Of a stretch of DNA of 36,334 nucleotides, positions 8,803 through 17,958 are shown piece by piece; position 1 is the stretch's first letter, and each line of letters opens with the position of its first letter. The DNA is from Treponema sp. (lineage in GTDB: Bacteria; Spirochaetota; Spirochaetia; Treponematales; Breznakiellaceae). The notes below the pieces were generated by a model, which saw only the letters and a program-made list of their open reading frames with translations, was not told where the DNA came from and searched no databases. A program made the translations under genes and the position numbers. The stretch lies in NCBI GenBank assembly GCA_031281025.1, contig JAITFY010000051.1:1-36334 (forward strand). Direction: 5' to 3'.

Positions 8803-10034
8803 ACCCTGAAACAATACCTTTAAGTTTTTCTGAGATAGGTGTCACTTCCTGTTTTATCAAGCGATTGGAAGATCGTTTTATAACCAAACCTACTGATATC
8901 CAATGTAAAATTGTTCCGATGCTTGCCGCTGGGCAAAATGTCTTTTTTACTTCGGCTACCGGTACTGGAAAAACATTTGCCTATCTTTTGCCGATCTTGA
9001 ACAGTTTGCTGGAACAGCAGAATGAGCCTGGGGTAAAACCGTATACCATGATTGTTGCCCCAACACTGGAATTATGCACGCAAATTAAAAATGAACTGGA
9101 TTTTTTGCTGACTGACTTAAAAATCAGTTCATCTTTGCTTATTGGAAGCGCCAGTCTTGAACGTCAGATTGAAGAACTGCGAAAAAAAAAGAGTGACATA
9201 ATTGTAGGAAACCCAAACAGGCTGCTTATTCTTGCCAGAAAAGGACTAATAAAATTGAATAACCTGCGTTTTCTGGTTCTTGATGAAGCCGACCGTCTTG
9301 TGAGCGAGGAAATGTTGGATGACACGAATGAACTGTGTGAGATTGTTTTTTATAAAAATAAGATTCGTCCTGTTATTACCGCATGTTCTGCAACGATAAA
9401 CAGTAATTGCAGGGAAAAATTGTTAATTACCTGCAAAGACAACAATATCCCATTTGTTGAATCGAATGATCATGAGATTCTGCGGGAAAAAATCGAACAC
9501 TGGGCAATTTTCAGCGAAAAGCGCCGCAAGGATCAAACATTGCGTTCACTGTTATCTGCGCTAAAAACAAACCCGCGCACCAAAAAAACCGGAGTTAAAG
9601 CGCTTGTTTTTACAAGCAGAAACGACGAAGCGTTGTTTGTTTTTTCACGTCTCCAGCATCACAATGTGCCAGTCTCCGGTCTTTTTGGAAAGGTAAATAA
9701 AAAGGCCATCTCAAGCGAAGACCGCAAAGCGGCGCTGGACTCCTTCCGCGATGGAAAAGTGCTCGCTCTTGTTTCCACCGATCTTGCAGCCCGCGGCCTG
9801 GATATTCCCGGCATCACCCACGTTATCGCCCTTGATGTCCCCTCTGACAGCGAGGTTTACATCCATCGCTGCGGCCGTACGGGGCGAGCCGGCAAGAGGG
9901 GCGTGATGGTTACCATTGGCGATGAAACCCAAATGCGCCTGCTTGCCATGCTGGAGAAAAAACTTAAAATTGTTGTATACCCTAAGGAACTGCACTACGG
10001 CAAAGTTTGCGCGCCAGTACCAATGGAGGGGTAA
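8799..10034 (+). CDS. DEAD-box ATP-dependent RNA helicase
   Basis: [17 protein letters not shown] (DEAD), [33 protein letters not shown] overlap with glycosyltransferase. Confidence 0.95.
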   Translation: MNPETIPLSFSEIGVTSCFIKRLEDRFITKPTDIQCKIVPMLAAGQNVFFTSATGTGKTFAYLLPILNSLLEQQNEPGVKPYTMIVAPTLELCTQIKNELDFLLTDLKISSSLLIGSASLERQIEELRKKKSDIIVGNPNRLLILARKGLIKLNNLRFLVLDEADRLVSEEMLDDTNELCEIVFYKNKIRPVITACSATINSNCREKLLITCKDNNIPFVESNDHEILREKIEHWAIFSEKRRKDQTLRSLLSALKTNPRTKKTGVKALVFTSRNDEALFVFSRLQHHNVPVSGLFGKVNKKAISSEDRKAALDSFRDGKVLALVSTDLAARGLDIPGITHVIALDVPSDSEVYIHRCGRTGRAGKRGVMVTIGDETQMRLLAMLEKKLKIVVYPKELHYGKVCAPVPMEG

Positions 10035-10042
10035 ATCACATA

Positions 10043-10936
10043 TCAGTTTAAATCTGCATTTTTTGACAGCAATTTCCACTTGGCTTTAAGCCTGTGAAGG
10101 CTTGCGTCTACCGTGCCCTTTGAAATTCCGATAATTTCTGCAATTTGCTGGTTGGTAGCATCTTTGCGGGCAACTGACAAGCGTTTTCTCATTTTTTCCA
10201 GTCTTTGTTTTGCTTTTTCGTATTGAAGCTTTAATTTGTTATGTTTTATGTCCTTTTCGTGATAAAGCGACAGTTTTTTTTCGTAAATATGGCATCTTAA
10301 AAATTGGGTGTATATTCTTTCTTTTAAATAAAAAATAGCATCGTCTTTTTTTTGTCTGATTGAACGAATCTCATCAAGCTTCTCTATTAATTCCTTGCTG
10401 TCAATTCCGATTCTTGGAGCAATCGCTTCCGCAAAATCATCAGAGACATAGTAATAACATTTTAGAATAAGCGCTAAAATGCGTCTGGTACTCCTTCTGC
10501 CTTTTTTATCGATAATTAGTTTTGCTATTACGTTCTCAACGTTTTTATTTAGATTTGCCGGTGTATTTGACGCTGACATGTATGATACGGTTTCTTCACG
10601 AACAAAAAAGTCAGGGATTTGAGCGCTCCATGATGAGTATTCGGTTATTTCGTTGGATGTTATACGCACACGATATTCCTTTGAAGAAATTAACAGAACT
10701 TTTGCTATGTATGCATCAAATGATGCGCCTACATCCTTGTAAGAATCTATTGCTTTACGAAGACGCGGATAAAACCATGAAATATAATCTTCGTAATCAT
10801 CACGTTTCCAATGACCAAGACAGGTTTTTTCCTGATTGTAAATAAGATAACTGTAAATAGATCCTTCAAATTCGGTGCGCGCCAATTCGCCAGCCAAATA
10901 CTCCGAATATAATTCGTTTAATGATTGTTGCAGCAT
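10043..10936 (-). CDS. Hypothetical protein with C-terminal sigma-70 region-4-like HTH
   Basis: C-terminal ATNQQIAEIIGISKGTVDASLHRLKAKWK fits sigma-70 region 4 HTH; the N-terminal about 200 aa were not recognised. Confidence 0.6.
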   Translation of the reverse strand: MLQQSLNELYSEYLAGELARTEFEGSIYSYLIYNQEKTCLGHWKRDDYEDYISWFYPRLRKAIDSYKDVGASFDAYIAKVLLISSKEYRVRITSNEITEYSSWSAQIPDFFVREETVSYMSASNTPANLNKNVENVIAKLIIDKKGRRSTRRILALILKCYYYVSDDFAEAIAPRIGIDSKELIEKLDEIRSIRQKKDDAIFYLKERIYTQFLRCHIYEKKLSLYHEKDIKHNKLKLQYEKAKQRLEKMRKRLSVARKDATNQQIAEIIGISKGTVDASLHRLKAKWKLLSKNADLN

Positions 10937-11027
10937 GATTAAGTATCGGATTTAAAAAAAACCGGAGAAAGAATAAGTCAAGAAAATAAATATATAAATG
11001 AGATTAATAATTTTATAATATTTTTAG

Positions 11028-12083
11028 TTAATCAGTGAAAACGCTCGAGAATGCTTCTAACATTTTTTGTTTTACAAATGAAATATCACCTTTCATTGTG
11101 AGGCCTGAAGCATTCTTGTGACCGCCTCCGCCAAAGATAGAAGCAACTTTTGCTACATTTATTGCATCAACAGATCTAAAACTCACTGCACAATTATCTT
11201 CACACTCCTGGCGGATAGTTAAAAAAACCTGTACACCTTTGATCGACAGCATTAGTTGATTCAAGATGTCAGAATCCCTGTTTTCTATGCCATACTTTTT
11301 AAAGTCTTCCAAAGTTTCGTAAGACAATAAAAGTTTTCCGTCAAAATATGATTCTGTTCTTAAAAGAATATGCCCCAACAATATTCTGGAATCAAGGCTT
11401 TTACCGCCGTATATTGAATTATAGATTTTTTTTTTTTTTTCTCCCCTTAACACCATTTCTTTTGCAGCATCAAACACGACGGAATTTTTTTCTGTTAGAT
11501 GACGAAAAAATCCATTGTCTGTACTGAGACCAAAAAAAAGCAAAGTTGCTTCTTCTTTTGTTAATTCAAGGTTAAGCGCTTTAATCAGTTTATAAACAAG
11601 CAGTGTACACGATGGAGAATTTTCATCGATATAGACAGGCTGCTGAGGCGTTGATTCTGAATGGTTTACAGCAATATGATGATCAATAACAGCACATGGG
11701 AATTTATCCAAAAATTCCTTAATACTGCCGGTTCTTTCTTTGTCTGAGCAGTCAATGATTATTACTTTTGCATCGACAGTGTTTTCGTCTTTTGGGATAG
11801 TTACAAATTGTCCGGCATAACTTTGTACTTCTGTACGTTTAAAAGGCCCTGCCGAACACAATACAACTTCCTTGCCCAGACGTTCAAGCGCGCTGCGTAG
11901 AGCAAGCTGGCTTCCTATACAGTCTCCGTCAGGCTCTTTATGTCCGGCAATTATAAAACGCGGACAAGACCCTATAAACTGAATAAGGTCTTGCGGCGGA
12001 TTTTTAATTTCAATTTCTAAACCTGTTTCCTGGTTGTTCATTTGCATCAAGTCATCAGAATTGGAGATTAATTGTATCGCCAT
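11028..12083 (-). CDS. nrnA: DHH/DHHA1 family phosphoesterase, NrnA-like (true start may be MQMNNQE, slightly downstream)
   Basis: HKEPDGDCIGSQLAL (DHH motif I), AVIDHHIAVNHS, FGGGGHKNASGLTM (DHHA1 GGGH). Confidence 0.9.
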   Translation of the reverse strand: MAIQLISNSDDLMQMNNQETGLEIEIKNPPQDLIQFIGSCPRFIIAGHKEPDGDCIGSQLALRSALERLGKEVVLCSAGPFKRTEVQSYAGQFVTIPKDENTVDAKVIIIDCSDKERTGSIKEFLDKFPCAVIDHHIAVNHSESTPQQPVYIDENSPSCTLLVYKLIKALNLELTKEEATLLFFGLSTDNGFFRHLTEKNSVVFDAAKEMVLRGEKKKKIYNSIYGGKSLDSRILLGHILLRTESYFDGKLLLSYETLEDFKKYGIENRDSDILNQLMLSIKGVQVFLTIRQECEDNCAVSFRSVDAINVAKVASIFGGGGHKNASGLTMKGDISFVKQKMLEAFSSVFTD

Positions 12084-12450
12084 CCTGAAAAAATCTGCTT
12101 ACATCTGAGCCTTGTGATAAACTTCCCCAGGTTATGTGTCCTCTGGAAGCATGGGTATACAACCGGACATGGGAAAGTTCTCCATCTTTATAAAAGATAG
12201 ACATCGAAGGCCAGTTTGTCCCGCGTGGCAAACGAACTTTATCCCCTTTGGTGGCAGCTCCATAAAACCATTCGTTGGGAATACCAACTGTATGAAACCC
12301 TGTTTGAGTACGGTACTGAATAATGTAACCCATATTTGATGGAAATATTCTTTCTACGGAAACATTGACGTAGTATGTACCAGAATCATCCTGAGCGAAA
12401 ACCGGTGTAATAATTGCAAAAAAAAGTAATGCAATAATAAGTTTTTTCAT
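12055..12450 (-). CDS. Secreted hypothetical protein
   Basis: Signal peptide MKKLIIALLFFAIITPVFAQ; SD GGAGG upstream. Confidence 0.7.
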   Translation of the reverse strand: MKKLIIALLFFAIITPVFAQDDSGTYYVNVSVERIFPSNMGYIIQYRTQTGFHTVGIPNEWFYGAATKGDKVRLPRGTNWPSMSIFYKDGELSHVRLYTHASRGHITWGSLSQGSDVSRFFQDGDTINLQF

Positions 12451-12513
12451 GTGACCTCCAGAATTTAAATTCTAATTGATAGTAAAGAAATATTCAAGAG
12501 AAATTAATTATAA

Positions 12514-14109
12514 TTATAAACATACTTTAGAAAGTACCTCCCGTACTGCTCCTGGACCGGCTAACATTTGGGTAAACAAGTCTTCGACATATTCGCCCAA
12601 GCCAACTTCGTACACATTTACGCCAAAATATGCAGGATTGGACAGGATTGGCTTTAGTTTGTCGTGGAAAGGGCCGGTTTGTCCAAGTGTTATACCAGAA
12701 AGGCTGGTTGTCAAAAATTCCAGGTTGGGATCGGGGTTTACCTCGAATGGTTTGCCTTCGTCATCAATGCCAAGCAGATAGCGAAGCCATCCGGCAAGAA
12801 CTAACGGGATAAATTTAAGGTCTGCGCATTTATTATTGTAGGCTTTTAAGGTTTCTCCAAACCGGATGGGAATTTTTAGGGATGTATCCATAGCAATGCG
12901 TTGAGGAGCATCCGGCATAAACGGGTTGGGCAAGCGTACTTTTATAACCTGATCGATAAAGTCTCTGGGTTTGATTATGCCTGGATCTGTTACTACCGGA
13001 AGTCCTTCGATATAACCTACGCCTTCTACTAACTTTACAAGGAAAGGATTTTTCATTTCTTCGCTGATCCGTGTGTAACCCAGTATGCAGCCAAAAACAG
13101 CAAGGCTTGTATGCAGCGGGTTAAGGCAGGTGCAGACTTTCATTTTTTCAACGTTGTCTACTGTTTCCTTGTCTGTAAACAAAACGCCGGCTTTTTCCAA
13201 AGCAGGTTTTCCGTTGGGAAAAGCGTCTTCGACTACAAGGTATTGGGGTTCTTCGGCATTTACAAATGGAGCAACATAGGTTTGTTTTTTTGTAACAACG
13301 CCATCCATGTCTTCAAGGCCGGCTGCGGCAAGCATATCACGTACACTGTCATCGGGGCGCGGAGTGATTTTATCGATCATTGTCCAAGGGAAAGATACTT
13401 TGCTTTTATCGCGTACATAGTTCAAAAAACCTGCATCGGCGGTACCGTTTTCCACCCAGCTCTTTGCAAATGCTTCCATTGCAGCAAAGAGGATGTCTCC
13501 GTTATGCGAACAATTATCCATGCTGACCATAGCCAGCGGAAGAGCTCCTTGCAGATAACGTACATGCAAGAGAGCTGCAATCCGCCCCAGATAACTTTTA
13601 GGAGTATTTGCAGCTGGACCGGTTTTTAAGTCTTCTGCAATATCTGGAAACGGTGTTGCATCGCGGCCTGTCAGACTGTAGCCCTTTTCGGTAATTGTAA
13701 AACTTGCCATTTGCAAAGAAGGTTCTGTTATGATTTTCTTGAGTTCATCAAACTCGGTGTCCATCTTTAAGGATGACGCAATCGATGCGATAACCTTTTT
13801 TTCGGTACTTCCATCCGGTTTTAGTGTTACAAGAATTGTCAAATTATCGTAGTTGGTAAAACTTTTGTCGATTATCTCGCTGTCATAACCTTCGGCAACG
13901 ATAATGCCTGTGGTTTCGATTCCGTCTTCCAGAAGCTGCTGAGCCATTGCCGCAGGAAAGGCGCGAAAGATATTTCCAGCTCCAAAATGTACCCATTTGG
14001 GCGCCGCTTTTGTTGCGGTTATCATTTTCTCCCGGTCAAAACGCGGCAAAGCAATGTCCGCTTTTTGCCAAAAATCAGTGTTTTTTAGTGATTCATTGTT
14101 TAATTTCAT
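12514..14109 (-). CDS. Mannitol dehydrogenase / fructuronate reductase family oxidoreductase
   Basis: KWVHFGAGNIFRAFPAAMAQ, MVSMDNCSHNGD, CLNPLHTSLAVFGCILG motifs. Confidence 0.88.
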   Translation of the reverse strand: MKLNNESLKNTDFWQKADIALPRFDREKMITATKAAPKWVHFGAGNIFRAFPAAMAQQLLEDGIETTGIIVAEGYDSEIIDKSFTNYDNLTILVTLKPDGSTEKKVIASIASSLKMDTEFDELKKIITEPSLQMASFTITEKGYSLTGRDATPFPDIAEDLKTGPAANTPKSYLGRIAALLHVRYLQGALPLAMVSMDNCSHNGDILFAAMEAFAKSWVENGTADAGFLNYVRDKSKVSFPWTMIDKITPRPDDSVRDMLAAAGLEDMDGVVTKKQTYVAPFVNAEEPQYLVVEDAFPNGKPALEKAGVLFTDKETVDNVEKMKVCTCLNPLHTSLAVFGCILGYTRISEEMKNPFLVKLVEGVGYIEGLPVVTDPGIIKPRDFIDQVIKVRLPNPFMPDAPQRIAMDTSLKIPIRFGETLKAYNNKCADLKFIPLVLAGWLRYLLGIDDEGKPFEVNPDPNLEFLTTSLSGITLGQTGPFHDKLKPILSNPAYFGVNVYEVGLGEYVEDLFTQMLAGPGAVREVLSKVCL

Positions 14110-14172
14110 ATGGCTCCTCTCTCAATACTGTATCAATATTTTTGTATGTTGGTCAAGTGAAGTGAATGTTGA

Positions 14173-14616
14173 TTAGCGGTTAACAAATTCCAGTCCACGT
14201 GTGTTCATTACTCTGAGAGAAGACAATTCAAGGTACAGAAAGCGGCTGGAACCTTGTTGATAAAAACTTAACACGCCTGTAACATCAACCCAAGAATCAG
14301 TTTCTGGAAACGGTTTTTCATGACCTTCTGGCCATCGTACATCAAAACCGATCTTTCCGCCGCCGCAACAGTTGTCTATTGAATTACGATAAACAGAATA
14401 GAATTGTTCTCCATTCATTTGACTATTCAGGAAAATTCCTTCTAACCTTAATGTTTTTCCCAAATAACTATTAATATTCATGTATATATCCTGTATCTGG
14501 GTTAAAAACATTCTTTCTCTTATTTCGATAATCGAGTTTTCTTCTGTTCTGATTCTGTTACAGCCGGTTATAAAAATGGAAACAAGTATTACAACCAAGA
14601 TAATGTTTTTACTCAT
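14173..14616 (-). CDS. Lipoprotein, TIGR03943/DUF1980-like (zinc-associated) domain suspected
   Basis: Lipobox IFITGC; INSYLGKTLRLEGIF..NCCGGGKIGFDVRW..DSWVDVTGVL resembles by memory the C-terminal part of TIGR03943/YcgQ proteins. Confidence 0.55.
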   Translation of the reverse strand: MSKNIILVVILVSIFITGCNRIRTEENSIIEIRERMFLTQIQDIYMNINSYLGKTLRLEGIFLNSQMNGEQFYSVYRNSIDNCCGGGKIGFDVRWPEGHEKPFPETDSWVDVTGVLSFYQQGSSRFLYLELSSLRVMNTRGLEFVNR

Positions 14617-14618
14617 TG

Positions 14619-15461
14619 TTACTTCCTTAACTTACCAAATATAGTTGAATTGAATAGAATGGCAGCAAGCCAAAAAAGCGCAAAAATAATTATGTTAATA
14701 AGTACAACACTTGCGCCAGTTGGTGTATTGTATATATACGAAACTACCACGCCTGTAAAAAAACAAACTATCGAAATTATAGCAGAACAAATGGTGACGC
14801 TTTTAAACTTTTTTAATAACCGCATTGAACTAAGAGCAGGAAAAATAATCAAGCTTGAAATCAACATTACTCCCATCAACCGCATACCAAGCACAATTGT
14901 AAGGGCAGTCAATAAAGCAATAAGCATATTATACAGACCAGTATTTATTCCTGCTGTTTTTGCAAAAGTTTCGTCAAAAGTAATGGCGAATAATTTATGG
15001 TAAAACAGGATAAAAAGTAAAAGTACGACAACAGAAAGAGTGATGCTAAGATATACATCCGTTTGACTCATCGCAAGAATACTGCCAAAGAGATAATTAC
15101 AAACATCGGTGTTCATTCCCGTTGATTGTGAAATGATTATCACGCCAATGGCAAGAGAGCTGGTAGAAATAAGGGCGACAGCGGCATCGCCTTTTAACTT
15201 GCTGTTTTCACTCAAACGAAGCAGCAAAAAAGCTGCTGCAATTACCATCGGAATAGAAACTGCCAACGGTGTCATGTTAAGTGCAGTTGCAACAGCCAGC
15301 GAGCCAAAACCCACATTGGAAAGTCCATTGCCAATCATTGAATAACGTTTTAAAACAAGTGACACCCCAAGCAGAGCTGCACAAACCGAGACAAGAACGC
15401 CCACAATAACCGCCCTAACCAGAAAGGTAAAACTGAACATTTCAAAAATTATTTCAAACAT
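14619..15461 (-). CDS. znuB: Metal (zinc) ABC transporter permease, ABC-3 family
   Basis: FTFLVRAVIVGVLVSVCAALLGVSLVLKRYSMIGNGLSNVGFGSLAVA; MFEIIFEMF start at 15461 chosen (8-bp overlap with znuC) rather than the track start 15590. Confidence 0.9.
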   Translation of the reverse strand: MFEIIFEMFSFTFLVRAVIVGVLVSVCAALLGVSLVLKRYSMIGNGLSNVGFGSLAVATALNMTPLAVSIPMVIAAAFLLLRLSENSKLKGDAAVALISTSSLAIGVIIISQSTGMNTDVCNYLFGSILAMSQTDVYLSITLSVVVLLLFILFYHKLFAITFDETFAKTAGINTGLYNMLIALLTALTIVLGMRLMGVMLISSLIIFPALSSMRLLKKFKSVTICSAIISIVCFFTGVVVSYIYNTPTGASVVLINIIIFALFWLAAILFNSTIFGKLRK

Positions 15462-16164
15462 CGTTTTTCTCCATTTTACCAAAGAAATTTTTACCTGTTT
15501 CCGAACGCTTGTATTCTTCCGCACTGCCAAAAAAGAGTTGGCGTTTTTGCAGATGAAGAACATGAGTGACACAATCGGCAGCATCAACATCGTGAGAAGC
15601 CATAACTATAGTCATTCCTGTTTCACGATTGATCATGGTAAGCTGCTGATACAATTCCGCACTTATCAGAGGATCAAGTCCAGCGAAAGGTTCATCCAAA
15701 ATCAGCAAATTCTTAGCGGCACACAAAGAACGAGCCAGCAGAACACGACGCTGCTGCCCGCCAGAAAGTTCCCTAAAACAATGGGTCTTTAAATCGGCAA
15801 TGCCAAGCAGCCGCATATTTTCCAGCGCCTTTTGTCTTTCCGTGCGGGTGTAAAACGGTCTTAGTTTCATCTTACCCAGATTTCCCGACATAACTATTTC
15901 AAAAGCTCCGGCGGGAAAATCCTGTTTTGGGGCAATCTGCTGAGAAAGATAACCTGTGTAAGTTTTCTCAAACTCTCCTTTAAAACTGAGCACCCCCTCC
16001 ATAGGAGGCAGGAGACGTAACAAACCCTTAATTAGAGTACTCTTGCCGGAACCGTTTTCTCCGGCAAGCAAGAGAAAGTTCCCGGCCTCAACGTTAAAAT
16101 TGAGACCGCTGACAATTATATGTCCATTATATCCGAATGAAACATTCTGACATTGTATAGACAT
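15454..16164 (-). CDS. znuC: Metal (zinc) ABC transporter ATPase
   Basis: Walker A AGENGSGKSTL, LSGGQQRRVLLARSLC, LLILDEPFAGLDP. Confidence 0.93.
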   Translation of the reverse strand: MSIQCQNVSFGYNGHIIVSGLNFNVEAGNFLLLAGENGSGKSTLIKGLLRLLPPMEGVLSFKGEFEKTYTGYLSQQIAPKQDFPAGAFEIVMSGNLGKMKLRPFYTRTERQKALENMRLLGIADLKTHCFRELSGGQQRRVLLARSLCAAKNLLILDEPFAGLDPLISAELYQQLTMINRETGMTIVMASHDVDAADCVTHVLHLQKRQLFFGSAEEYKRSETGKNFFGKMEKNDV

Positions 16165-17177
16165 TAATACAAAGCCTCCCGTAATGTTTCAACATTACGG
16201 CGCATAAAATCAAGATACCCCAAACCTGCGTCAAAATCGCGTCTGGAAACATTGTGAACGGAATGAAGAAGGCGTTTCCTCGCTCCAGTTTCCCCGCTAA
16301 TCGCATCAGCCATTCGCTCATTGGAAAGCTCGATGTGAAACACGACGGGAATTTGTTCAGCTCTTATTCTGTTGATCAGGAAAGCTACTGTGGCTGCACT
16401 CGGCTCGGTTTGTGTGGAACAACCTCCAAAAGCGGCAAAGTACGTCAGCCCATAAGCGTCAGCAAAGTACCGGAAAGGGAAACGGTCGCCAAAAATAATT
16501 GTTTTCCGTCTTGCACCTGCGACAACTTCGGAAAAGGCAGCGTTTAGTTGTTCCAGTTCTTTGATGTAAGCTTCGGCGTTTTCCTGGAAAAAAGCAGCGT
16601 TCTCAGGGTCGGCATCACTGAGAAGTTCGGTAATTGCCCGGATGATCAATATCGCATTTTTAGGAGAAGTCCAAACATGCTCATCATACTCGGCATCATC
16701 GCAGTGTTCGTGCTCATGCTCATCATGGTGCTCATGCTCATCATGATGCCCATGCTCATCATGATGAGCATCATGGTGATGATAGCACTCCATTCCTTCG
16801 ACAAATTCCTCCATGACTACATCAACCACATCCATCATGGCAAGAATTTTCAGGTTCTCTGTGTTCATCGATTGTAAAATACGTTCTATCCACATTTCAG
16901 ATTGGCCTCCTACAAAGACAAAAATATCACTATTCTGAATTGTGATGATATCTCTTGGCGAAGGCTCAAAAGAGTGGCTTTCCGCTCCTGGCGACAGCAG
17001 TAAGGTCAAGTTTACTTTATCCCCGGCAATCTGACGGACAAAATCATACGCCGGAAAAATCGTTGCTGTTACATTTAATCGTCCATCCTGGTTTCTAATT
17101 GTATTTCTGTTTTGTCTGCAGCCAATGACAGACAACATGGCAATAATTATTATTGCTGTTAAAACTATTTTCTTCAT
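16164..17177 (-). CDS. znuA: Zinc ABC transporter substrate-binding lipoprotein with His/Asp/Glu-rich loop
   Basis: Lipobox VIGC; FPAYDFVRQIAGDKVNLTLLLSPGAESHSFEPSP; HHHDAHHDEHGHHDEHEHHDEHEHEH loop; DEHVWTSPKNA. Confidence 0.94.
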   Translation of the reverse strand: MKKIVLTAIIIIAMLSVIGCRQNRNTIRNQDGRLNVTATIFPAYDFVRQIAGDKVNLTLLLSPGAESHSFEPSPRDIITIQNSDIFVFVGGQSEMWIERILQSMNTENLKILAMMDVVDVVMEEFVEGMECYHHHDAHHDEHGHHDEHEHHDEHEHEHCDDAEYDEHVWTSPKNAILIIRAITELLSDADPENAAFFQENAEAYIKELEQLNAAFSEVVAGARRKTIIFGDRFPFRYFADAYGLTYFAAFGGCSTQTEPSAATVAFLINRIRAEQIPVVFHIELSNERMADAISGETGARKRLLHSVHNVSRRDFDAGLGYLDFMRRNVETLREALY

Positions 17178-17941
17178 GTATCAATAATATCAATACAAAT
17201 TAATTTGTTCAATTCTTCAAAGACGGATTCAAGTTCGTCAAATTTTAGCAATGCCCTGCTGTCCAGCGGAGTGGACATATTGTTGACAATTACGATCTTG
17301 CCGCCGCTGCGCAAGGTATACTCCGGCATAGAGGCAGCAGGGTAGACAGTCAGGCTTGTTCCAAGCACCAGCATCAAGTCCGCCTGCCGCGATTCGATGG
17401 TCGCCAGTTTTAGCGCCTCTACGGGAAGGCTTTCGCCAAAAAACGTGATTGCCGGTTTTAAAACCCTGCTGCACTTTGGGCATTTGGGCATCTCCCCTTT
17501 GCGTACCACCGCAGCAACTTCTTCGTAACTAACGCGTATTCCATCGCAGCGCAGGCAGTGGTGCGTTACCGGCGACCCATGAATCTCAATCACATTTTTA
17601 CAGCCGCCTTTTTGATGCAAAAGATCTATGTTCTGTGTTATCAGCGCTTTGAGATAACCCTGCTGCTCTAATTTCCCCAATACATTGTGAACAATCGATG
17701 GTTCTTTTTCATCTATATTGTAAATGAATGAACCTGCATTATCGTAATAAAATGATGGATCCTTTTCAAAGTAATGGATGCTGAAAATTTTTTCCGCATC
17801 CATTTCATTGTACAACCCATTCTTGCCGCGAAAATCACGGATACCCGATAACGTACTTACTCCCGCACCTGTAAGGGCAACCAAGTGTTTGGACTTTTGG
17901 ATGAGCTTGTGCAGTTGTAATATGCTTTCTTTCGTTTTCAT
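17174..17941 (-). CDS. Sir2 family NAD-dependent deacylase
   Basis: LTGAGVSTLSGIRDFRG, TQNIDLLHQKGG, HG, CLRC..CPKC zinc site, VLGTSLTVYPA; ATGA overlap with znuA. Confidence 0.95.
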   Translation of the reverse strand: MKTKESILQLHKLIQKSKHLVALTGAGVSTLSGIRDFRGKNGLYNEMDAEKIFSIHYFEKDPSFYYDNAGSFIYNIDEKEPSIVHNVLGKLEQQGYLKALITQNIDLLHQKGGCKNVIEIHGSPVTHHCLRCDGIRVSYEEVAAVVRKGEMPKCPKCSRVLKPAITFFGESLPVEALKLATIESRQADLMLVLGTSLTVYPAASMPEYTLRSGGKIVIVNNMSTPLDSRALLKFDELESVFEELNKLICIDIIDT

Positions 17942-17958
17942 TTTCCATTAGTTTTACC

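Noticed and set aside
9181-9192. A9 tract in the helicase gene as a phase-variable tract
   Set aside because: Short and common in AT-rich genomes; not convincing compared with the A15 in the nrnA-like gene.
16697-16790. CATCATGATG-type microsatellite in znuA
   Set aside because: Explained by His/Asp/Glu codons of the ZnuA metal loop, a well-known feature.
16548-16877. Plus-strand ORF with MLIMVLMLIMMPMLIMM repeats
   Set aside because: Antisense of the His/Asp/Glu-rich loop codons of znuA; repeat artefact.
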